Assembly (NCBI GenBank): GCA_905209455.1
Contig: CAJLTA010000038.1
Coordinates: 1-12,264, forward strand
DNA: 12,264 bases
Reading direction: 5' to 3'
From: an uncultured Collinsella sp.
GTDB lineage: Bacteria > Actinomycetota > Coriobacteriia > Coriobacteriales > Coriobacteriaceae
The translations under genes were made by a program, and so were the position numbers. Every line of letters begins with the position of its first letter. Positions within the stretch are counted from its first letter, which is position 1. The notes beneath the pieces were generated by a model. The model was not told the origin of the DNA and searched no databases. It saw only the letters and a list, made by a program, of their open reading frames with translations. This document shows, one piece after another, positions 7,537 through 12,264 of the stretch.

Positions 7537-7565
7537 TTGACTTTAGGTAACTAAAGTTTCATACT
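7537..7565 (+). promoter_or_regulatory. Promoter of the cstA unit with an internal palindromic operator candidate
   Basis: TTGACT (7537-7542, five of six -35 bases) and CATACT (7560-7565, four of six -10 bases) are 17 bp apart. The spacer holds a perfect 7-bp inverted repeat, ACTTTAG-gtaa-CTAAAGT (7540-7557), which overlaps the -35 and ends just before the -10. A dimeric repressor bound there would block RNA polymerase. The regulator cannot be named from sequence. The predicted start near 7572 places the leader peptide and attenuator inside the transcript. Confidence 0.6.
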
Positions 7566-7584
7566 CCTTTTCAACCACTGGGGG

Positions 7585-7611
7585 ATGTGAACACGCACGG
7601 ATCGTTCACAT
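7585..7611 (+). promoter_or_regulatory. Inverted repeat in the cstA leader
   Basis: ATGTGAAC (7585-7592) and GTTCACAT (7604-7611) are perfect reverse complements separated by 11 nt. The site lies shortly after the predicted transcription start. It could be an operator or a 5' stem in the leader RNA. The half-site TGTGA recalls CRP-family sites, but the spacing is longer than the usual six bases, so I do not assign it. Confidence 0.45.
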
Positions 7612-7636
7612 TATGATTGAAGAGGATTTCTTAGAC

Positions 7637-7681
7637 ATGTTCACGCATCAGCTAAACATTATCAGCGTAGTAATTATCTGA
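7637..7681 (+). CDS. Leader peptide for branched-chain amino acid attenuation
   Basis: A 14-codon reading frame encodes MFTHQLNIISVVII and ends at TGA 7679-7681. Seven of the 14 residues are Leu, Ile or Val, clustered in the last nine codons (CTA, ATT, ATC, GTA, GTA, ATT, ATC), as in ilv-type leader peptides. AGAGGA (7621-7626) lies 10 nt before the ATG. An in-frame ATG at 7613 would add MIEEDFLD but lacks a good ribosome binding site. The frame overlaps one arm of the first attenuator stem, and its stop codon lies in the other arm, so ribosome position would decide the RNA fold. The peptide itself probably has no other function. Confidence 0.75.
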   Translation: MFTHQLNIISVVII

Positions 7682-7771
7682 TGCGGGTTAGCACATACAG
7701 CTAGCCCGTACGATAACGGGCGGCTGATGAAGATGAGGGCCGTCGAGCGCAACCGACGGTCCTCATTTTTT
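7644..7771 (+). promoter_or_regulatory. Transcription attenuator upstream of cstA
   Basis: Mutually exclusive stems can be drawn. A:B is CGCATCAG (7644-7651) with CTGATGCG (7678-7685). B':C is 7684-7692 with 7700-7708 (9 bp, one G-U). C:D is GCCCGT (7704-7709) with ACGGGC (7716-7721), extended by 7699-7701 with 7723-7725. D can also pair with the 5' arm of the terminator (7719-7724 with 7739-7744). Proposed logic: a ribosome stalled at the Ile/Val codons lets B':C form, freeing D to break the terminator. A ribosome reaching the stop covers B', so C:D forms and the terminator folds. The pairings are seen in the sequence; the mechanism is inferred by analogy with ilv, leu and trp leaders. Confidence 0.7.
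7733..7771 (+). terminator. Attenuator terminator before cstA
   Basis: A 13-bp stem (7733-7745 with 7754-7766, one G-U pair) with an 8-nt loop runs into a T-tract (7766-7771). It lies only 35 bp upstream of the cstA ATG, with no gene between it and the promoter except the leader peptide. That placement marks it as a conditional terminator, since an unconditional one would silence cstA. Confidence 0.85.
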
Positions 7772-7806
7772 ATGTCTAGGAAGTTCTTTTTAGAGGAGGA
7801 AATGTA

Positions 7807-9696
7807 ATGAACGGAGTTTTGCTCATGGTTGTGGCCGCGGCGGTGCTCGCCTGCGGCTATCTGGGCTACGGCCGCTGGCTGGCCAACAAGTGGGGCGTTG
7901 ACAAAGAGGCCCTCACGCCGGCCAAGCGCATGAAGGACGGCAACAGCTTCTCGCCCGTCTCCGCCTTCACTGCGTTTTCGCACCAGTTCAGCTCGATCTG
8001 CGGTGCTGGCCCTGTCACGGGTACGATCGTCGCCATGGCCTTTGGCTGGCTGCCCGTCGTGCTCTGGGTCCTCGTCGGCGGCATCTTCTTTGGCGCCGTC
8101 CACGACTTTGGTGCCCTGTACGCTTCGATGAAGAACAACGGCAAGTCACTCGCTCAGCTCATCGAGAAGTATATCGGCAAGACCGGCCGTCGCCTGTTCC
8201 TGCTGTTCTGCTGGCTGTTCTGCATCATCGTCATCGCCGCCTTTACCGACATGGTCTGCAAGACGTTCATGTTCACCCCGGCCGTTGACGCTTCTGGTGC
8301 TGCTACCGGTGCCATCGACTTCACCAAGTCCTATGCCGCCGGCTGCGCTGGTACCATCTCCATCCTGTTCACCTTCGTCGCTATCGCCTTTGGTTGGGCC
8401 CAGAAGAAGTTCAACCTCACCGGCGCTGCCGAGTTCGTCACCGGCGTGGTCCTCATGGTTCTCATGTTCGCCGTCGGTATGCAGTTTCCGGTCTACCTGG
8501 ATAAGTTCCAGTGGTTCGCCGTCGTCATGGTCTACCTGGTCTTCGCTGGCGCTATGCCCATCCAGATGCTCAAGACCCCGCGTGACTACCTCACTTCCAT
8601 CATGATGATCGTCATGATCGTCTGCGCTGTCCTCGGCATCGTCGTCCTGGGCGTCAACGGTCAGGCCACTATCACCGCTCCGGTCTTCACCGGCTTCTCC
8701 ACTGCCTCCGGCATGATGTTCCCGGTCCTGTTCGTCTCCGTCGCTTGCGGTGCTCTCTCCGGTTTCCACAGCCTCGTTTCTTCCGGCACCTCTTCCAAGC
8801 AGGTCGAGAAGGAGCAGGACGCCGTCAAGGTCGGTTACGGCGCAATGATCGTCGAGTCCTTCGTCGGCATCCTTGCCATCATCGTTGCCGGCATCATGTT
8901 CTCTGATATGAACACCGCCGGTACCGGCGCCCTCAACGCCGGTGTCGCTTCCACCCCGTTCCAGATCTTCGCCGCTGGCATCTCCCGCGGTATGCAGGCC
9001 TTCGGTGTTGACGGCACGCTCGCTACCGTCTTCATGACCATGAACGTCTCCGCTCTGGCCCTGACCTCGCTCGACGCCGTCGCCCGCATCGCCCGCACCT
9101 CGTTCTCCGAGTTCTTTGCCCAGACCAACGACGCCCTGGCCATCGAGTCCAAGGCCGGCTACATGAAGGTCCTCGGCAACCCCTGGTTCGCCACGGTCGT
9201 CACCCTGCTTCCCGGTCTCGCCCTCGCTTTTGGTGGCTATGCCAACATCTGGCCGCTCTTTGGTGCTTCCAACCAGCTGCTCGGCGGCATGACCATGATC
9301 ACCCTCGCCGTGTTCTGCAAGTGCACCGGCCGCAAGGGTTGGATGCTCTACGTGCCCGTCGCCTTCCTGCTCTGCTGCACCTTCACCTCGCTGGTCCAGA
9401 GCGCCATGGGCTGCATGGCCGCCGTCCAGGCTTACGGCTTCTTCGGCACCATCCCGGCTACCGCCACCACGGCCGCCGTCTCCGTCGCCGCCACCAAGGG
9501 CCTGCAGCTCGTCTTTGCCGTCCTGCTGATGGTCCTGGGCCTCATCGTCGCCGTCAACTGCCTCAAGGAGTTCTTCGGCAAGGAGGCTGGCTCCATGCCT
9601 GATGAGGAGCCCGAGTGGTCCGAGATGGGCAAGGCCGAGTACGGTCGCGCCGCTGCCGCCGAGGCTCCCGCTGACGCCGAGGCCGCCAAGGCCTAG
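7807..9696 (+). CDS. cstA: CstA-family carbon starvation / peptide transporter
   Basis: An integral membrane protein of 629 residues with well over a dozen hydrophobic segments. CstA-type proteins are induced on starvation and take up peptides (and, in BtsT relatives, pyruvate). Family signatures include FSHQFSSICGAGPVTG (GAGP at 66-69), FGWLPVVLWVLVGGIFFGAVHDF (His99-Asp100), the DGKSL-like NNGKSL, and a late WPLFGASNQLLGG. The tail from about residue 595 is charged, Ala- and Glu-rich, and probably cytosolic. ATG 7807 has GAGGAGG (7793-7799) with 7-nt spacing. Codons are overwhelmingly C-ending (GTC, CTC, ATC, TTC), unlike the operon to its left, which suggests high expression. It sits alone between an attenuator and a terminator. 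The branched-chain leader argues for a role in amino-acid or peptide supply, but the substrate is not shown by sequence. Confidence 0.92.
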   Translation: MNGVLLMVVAAAVLACGYLGYGRWLANKWGVDKEALTPAKRMKDGNSFSPVSAFTAFSHQFSSICGAGPVTGTIVAMAFGWLPVVLWVLVGGIFFGAVHDFGALYASMKNNGKSLAQLIEKYIGKTGRRLFLLFCWLFCIIVIAAFTDMVCKTFMFTPAVDASGAATGAIDFTKSYAAGCAGTISILFTFVAIAFGWAQKKFNLTGAAEFVTGVVLMVLMFAVGMQFPVYLDKFQWFAVVMVYLVFAGAMPIQMLKTPRDYLTSIMMIVMIVCAVLGIVVLGVNGQATITAPVFTGFSTASGMMFPVLFVSVACGALSGFHSLVSSGTSSKQVEKEQDAVKVGYGAMIVESFVGILAIIVAGIMFSDMNTAGTGALNAGVASTPFQIFAAGISRGMQAFGVDGTLATVFMTMNVSALALTSLDAVARIARTSFSEFFAQTNDALAIESKAGYMKVLGNPWFATVVTLLPGLALAFGGYANIWPLFGASNQLLGGMTMITLAVFCKCTGRKGWMLYVPVAFLLCCTFTSLVQSAMGCMAAVQAYGFFGTIPATATTAAVSVAATKGLQLVFAVLLMVLGLIVAVNCLKEFFGKEAGSMPDEEPEWSEMGKAEYGRAAAAEAPADAEAAKA

Positions 9697-9735
9697 TCGG
9701 TCGGACGGGTTGAATCTCCCATCCATTTGACTCGG

Positions 9736-9774
9736 AAAGACCGGGTCCGCGACTTCGCGGGCTCGGTCTTTTTT
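9736..9774 (+). terminator. Intrinsic terminator of cstA
   Basis: A 13-bp stem (9739-9751 with 9756-9768, two G-U pairs) with loop ACTT is followed by six T (9769-9774) and preceded by AAA, which can pair with them. It lies 40 bp after the cstA stop and separates cstA from the next transcription unit. Confidence 0.92.
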
Positions 9775-9793
9775 CATGCAAAAGTGGGTGACG

Positions 9794-9817
9794 CTCGAGT
9801 GTGCTCGAGTGTTCTCG
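9794..9817. repeat. Tandem 10-bp direct repeats upstream of the JetD-like gene
   Basis: CTCGAGTGTG (9794-9803) is followed directly by CTCGAGTGTT (9804-9813) and a partial CTCG (9814-9817). The period is one helical turn, so a protein could bind both copies on the same face. The array lies just upstream of the predicted -35. It may equally be a chance slippage product. Confidence 0.5.
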
Positions 9818-9825
9818 CAGATGTT

Positions 9826-9877
9826 TTGCATGGATAAGGGCGCGCGTTGTACCATATAAACGTATATGTGTACATAT
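9826..9877 (+). promoter_or_regulatory. Candidate promoter and overlapping palindromes of the JetD-like gene
   Basis: A weak -35 (TTGCAT, 9826-9831) and TACCAT (9850-9855, four of six -10 bases) are 18 bp apart; TATAAA at 9855-9860 is an alternative -10. Around the likely start are two overlapping inverted repeats: CATATA-aacg-TATATG (9853-9868) and ATATGT-gt-ACATAT (9864-9877). They span the -10 and the initial transcript, where a repressor would act. The regulator is unknown and could be the winged-helix gene product itself. Confidence 0.45.
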
Positions 9878-9889
9878 GAAAGGGGCCCC

Positions 9890-12070
9890 GTGGCCAAGAC
9901 GGTATATTCCGATAACCAAAATAATGTCGATGCCCTGGCTGAGCGTCTGAGCAGCCAGACATCGCTTTCTGCTGAGCGTGCCAAGCTGGTTGCCTACGAC
10001 CTGCTTTGCCGCAAGGCGCTCAAGATCAAGTCGAGCGCGCTGGCGCAAATTTTCCGCTCCGTCGATAAGGAATGTGACACCAAGGCGATGCGCGATGAGC
10101 TTATCGCGGCAAATATCGTGACCAAGATCGAGGGTAGCGGCATTAACGGGCGCCCGGCGTTCTATACCATCAATGCCGAGATCCGCGATGCCCAGGAGCA
10201 GCCTGCCGAGTCCGTCGAAGATTTTGTCGTCGACGATTTCGCTGACGTGCCTGCTGTGGAAGAAGTTGCTCCGCGTGGGCATGTCGATACCGATGAGTTG
10301 CTCGATGAGAACGTCGTGCGTGCCTTTACGGCCAAGGCAGGACGCGGCGGTTTTGGCGGGGGTGGCAAGCGCGATGCGCAGCGCCGCGCCCAGCAGGAGC
10401 GCTTCCGTCGCGCCGTTGCTCAAAAGGGCGAGACGGATGCCGAGGCCGTCGAGGAAAAGCCCGTCGGGATGCAGGAGCCGACTCGCACTCAAGAACATGC
10501 TGAGATCCAGGAGCCCAAGCGTCGCCGCGGTGCCCACTTTAAGGCCGAGCAGCGAGGTATTGCATGCGAGGTCCAGGATTCCGTCGAGGCTGCTGACGCG
10601 TCCGATGAACCGGTCAAGAAGGCTCCGGGTTCATGCCGTCCCGGACGTGGTTTTGCGGGGCGCGCGTATCCCGTAAGGCGTCAGGAGAAGAGCGAACCGG
10701 CTTCGACCACTCAGGGCGAGAAGGACGAGAAGGCCGTTGAGCCGGTGGCTCGCGAGCAAAAGCCTGTTGAGCCGCAGCTTGAGGTTGATGCCGAGGCCAA
10801 GGGCCAGCAGCCTACTGATGAGCAGACGGAGCAGGGCGCGTCGAGCAAGCCTCGCCGCCGTCGCCATCGTGGGGGCCGCAGTTCCCATGCCGAGACTGCA
10901 ACCGAGAAGACCACGCCGCAGAACGAGGATGCGAAGGCCGAGGTTTCTTCGGGGCAGCCTAAGCGCCAGTCAGCGAAGGAGAGCAAGTCCGATCGTCCGC
11001 AGAAGCAGGCGTCTATGCCGAAGCGCGAGCGCAATCCCCAAGGCGATTCTAAGCGCAAGTCTCAGAAGAAGCCGGAGTCTGCCGCAGTAGATACTGCTGC
11101 CCAGCAGCCCAAGTCGGCAGTCCACGGCGAGGTCTCGGCGTTTGCCCTTGCCCGCGTTTTAGGCAGGCAGCTGCTCAAAGTTGTCCCTACGCCTACGGCG
11201 CTCTCTAAGATCAAGGAGCAGCAGACACAGATCGTAAAGGTTGAGGGCAAGGACGGCAAAAAGGCTCCGCAGCGCACTCAGCACAACGAGATGTCCAACC
11301 GCAAGATTGCCGAGGAAATCGCAATCATCCAGGCTTGGATCGAGCAGAACCGAGGTGCCGATACGCCGGTTGCCTCGCGCCGCCAGCGTGCCTACCAGAT
11401 CTTTAACGACGAGAAGGCTTTTGACGGCAAGCACGGTGAGCGCCTGATCAGACGTATGACCGAAAAGGGCATCAGCATGCAGGCGATCAAGGTCGCCCCC
11501 AATCGCCCCGTGCACTTTACGGGCTTCTTTACGCTGGGTGCCGACAAGCCGTTCATTATGGTCGAGAACCTGGATACCTATGACGAGATCGTCAAGCTCC
11601 TGCGCGGACGCAAACATGCCAAGCTCTTTGGCATCAAAGTGGGCGGCGTGATTTTTGGCGGCGGCTGCAAAGCGAGCGTCTCGCATGCCCTGGACGATTA
11701 TCTGGCCGAGATTGGCTATCGCTTTAACTACGTCTACTACGTGGGCGATATCGATCGCGAGGGCGCGCGCATCGTCGAGCAGACTCGCAATGCCAATGTG
11801 GTTGAGATTCGCCTGCATGCCGGCATGTATCGCGCTATGCTCGCCGAGCATAAGCGTCGCGTGAAGGCCGGCGGAGAGTGCGAGCCCGCGGCTGCCAACC
11901 AGGGTGTGCCGCAGAACCTGGCAGCGACGATCAAGGATCTGCCCATGGTTACGCGCGTGCAGTTCCGCAACGTGCTGCGCGAGGGCGGGCGCATTCCGCA
12001 GGAGATTCTGATGACCGCAGACTATCGGGATGGCGACTCGGGAAGCTTCGACCGCATGCTGAACAATTAG
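9890..12070 (+). CDS. Winged-helix / disordered linker / JetD-like (DUF2220, TOPRIM-like) protein
   Basis: A 726-residue protein in three parts. Residues 1 to about 105 look like a winged helix (ALAQIFRSVDKECDTKAMRD, then NGRPAFYTI as a wing). Residues about 106-410 are low-complexity, rich in Glu, Lys, Gln, Arg and Pro, with basic patches near 150-175 and 321-332, probably disordered and nucleic-acid binding. Residues about 411-726 resemble the C-terminal region of JetD, the TOPRIM-like nuclease of Wadjet: YQIFNDEKAFD (Asn506 to Asp512), IMVENLDTYDEI (Glu559), GVIFGGG, and YYVGDIDREG (Asp620, Asp622). Glu559 and the DxD pair are placed as TOPRIM metal ligands. I chose GTG 9890 because AAGGGG (9880-9885) precedes it and the in-frame ATG at 9866 falls at or before the predicted transcription start. 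No jetA, jetB or jetC is nearby. The homology is by eye; function as a DNA nuclease or sensor is inference. Confidence 0.7.
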   Translation: MAKTVYSDNQNNVDALAERLSSQTSLSAERAKLVAYDLLCRKALKIKSSALAQIFRSVDKECDTKAMRDELIAANIVTKIEGSGINGRPAFYTINAEIRDAQEQPAESVEDFVVDDFADVPAVEEVAPRGHVDTDELLDENVVRAFTAKAGRGGFGGGGKRDAQRRAQQERFRRAVAQKGETDAEAVEEKPVGMQEPTRTQEHAEIQEPKRRRGAHFKAEQRGIACEVQDSVEAADASDEPVKKAPGSCRPGRGFAGRAYPVRRQEKSEPASTTQGEKDEKAVEPVAREQKPVEPQLEVDAEAKGQQPTDEQTEQGASSKPRRRRHRGGRSSHAETATEKTTPQNEDAKAEVSSGQPKRQSAKESKSDRPQKQASMPKRERNPQGDSKRKSQKKPESAAVDTAAQQPKSAVHGEVSAFALARVLGRQLLKVVPTPTALSKIKEQQTQIVKVEGKDGKKAPQRTQHNEMSNRKIAEEIAIIQAWIEQNRGADTPVASRRQRAYQIFNDEKAFDGKHGERLIRRMTEKGISMQAIKVAPNRPVHFTGFFTLGADKPFIMVENLDTYDEIVKLLRGRKHAKLFGIKVGGVIFGGGCKASVSHALDDYLAEIGYRFNYVYYVGDIDREGARIVEQTRNANVVEIRLHAGMYRAMLAEHKRRVKAGGECEPAAANQGVPQNLAATIKDLPMVTRVQFRNVLREGGRIPQEILMTADYRDGDSGSFDRMLNN

Positions 12071-12073
12071 ATT

Positions 12074-12102
12074 CCGCCGTTCTACCGAACGGCGGTCTTC
12101 TT
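12074..12102 (+). terminator. Probable terminator of the JetD-like gene
   Basis: A perfect 9-bp stem, CCGCCGTTC (12074-12082) with GAACGGCGG (12087-12095), has loop TACC and is followed by TCTTCTT, a broken T-tract. It begins 4 bp after the stop codon, implying that the gene is transcribed alone. Confidence 0.75.
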
Positions 12103-12110
12103 GACGCTGC

Positions 12111-12210
12111 GAGGGGCCCTGGCACGGCAATCTGACGTTCAACTTCGGCGGCGCGACCAGAAGGTCAGCGCCGCCTTGTTTCACGTCACCTTGCCATACC
12201 AGGGCCCCTC
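12111..12210. repeat. Long imperfect hairpin element downstream of the JetD-like gene
   Basis: Nested pairings fold the whole 100 nt into one hairpin: 12111-12122 with 12199-12210 (12 bp), 12126-12130 with 12191-12195, TGACGT (12133-12138) with ACGTCA (12183-12188), AAC with GTT, GGCGGCGC (12147-12154) with GCGCCGCC (12168-12175), and GACC with GGTC around an AGAA loop. Small internal mismatches separate them. It shares the layout of the elements at 7000-7437 (long GC-rich outer stem, inner hairpin) but not their core sequence. There is no T-tract. The 54 bp after it show nothing supported. Confidence 0.75.
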
Positions 12211-12264
12211 TCGCTCATATGACCCAATCCGCTGTCAAGAGCCACAATGGCCCCGCCGACCGCT

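Noticed and set aside
9866..9889. Upstream ATG at 9866 as the start of the JetD-like protein
   Set aside because: It lies at the predicted transcription start, inside a palindrome, and without a Shine-Dalgarno sequence. GTG 9890 has AAGGGG at suitable spacing.
8146..9984. 612-residue open frame on the minus strand across cstA
   Set aside because: It is antisense to a clear CstA coding region. Its Asp/Glu/Gly/His-rich composition is the complement of C-ending codons, and no family motif is visible.
12211..12264. Leftward promoter (TTGACA on the minus strand) at the right edge
   Set aside because: No -10 box occurs at a suitable distance, and it would point into the hairpin and terminator region without a gene.

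Overview
The window is GC-rich, tightly packed bacterial DNA. It most resembles Coriobacteriia of the Collinsella type (Actinomycetota). That placement is inferred from gene content, a TsaB-RimI-TsaD triple fusion and codon use; no rRNA or marker search was possible. Every convincing gene is on the + strand.

Positions 1-6987: after the terminator of a gene lying off the left edge (24-55), a promoter near 105-134 appears to drive a six-gene operon with junctions of -14 to +12 bp. In order: holo-ACP synthase (acpS), a fused NAD(P)HX epimerase/dehydratase (nnr), alanine racemase (alr), a family-4-type Fe-S uracil-DNA glycosylase, tsaE, and one gene encoding TsaB, RimI and TsaD in a single chain. 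These are housekeeping functions: ACP activation, nicotinamide cofactor repair, D-Ala for peptidoglycan, uracil repair, t6A tRNA modification and ribosomal protein acetylation.

Positions 6988-7806: 819 bp without a conventional gene, and the most unusual part of the window. It holds two copies, in opposite orientation, of a hairpin element (7000-7134 and 7278-7437). Their ~70-nt cores are about 89% identical. Their outer arms are perfectly self-complementary (33 and 45 bp) but differ in sequence between copies. A 10-bp hairpin (7243-7265) lies between them; the rest of 7135-7277 shows nothing else I can support. Positions 7438-7536 are AT-rich with no recognisable feature. Then come a promoter with a palindrome between its -35 and -10 boxes, a second inverted repeat, and a classical-looking transcription attenuator. 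The attenuator has a 14-residue leader peptide (MFTHQLNIISVVII) rich in Ile, Val and Leu codons, alternative stems, and an intrinsic terminator.

Positions 7807-9774: a CstA-family carbon-starvation/peptide transporter with strongly C-ending codons, closed by a strong terminator. The attenuator suggests that the transporter is made when branched-chain aminoacyl-tRNA is short.

Positions 9775-12264: a promoter region with tandem 10-bp repeats and overlapping palindromes precedes a 726-residue protein. It has a winged-helix-like N-terminus, about 300 residues of charged disordered linker, and a C-terminal domain resembling the DUF2220/TOPRIM-like domain of JetD from Wadjet plasmid-defence systems. 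No jetA, jetB or jetC is present. A short terminator and a third long imperfect hairpin (12111-12210) follow. The last 54 bp show nothing I can support.
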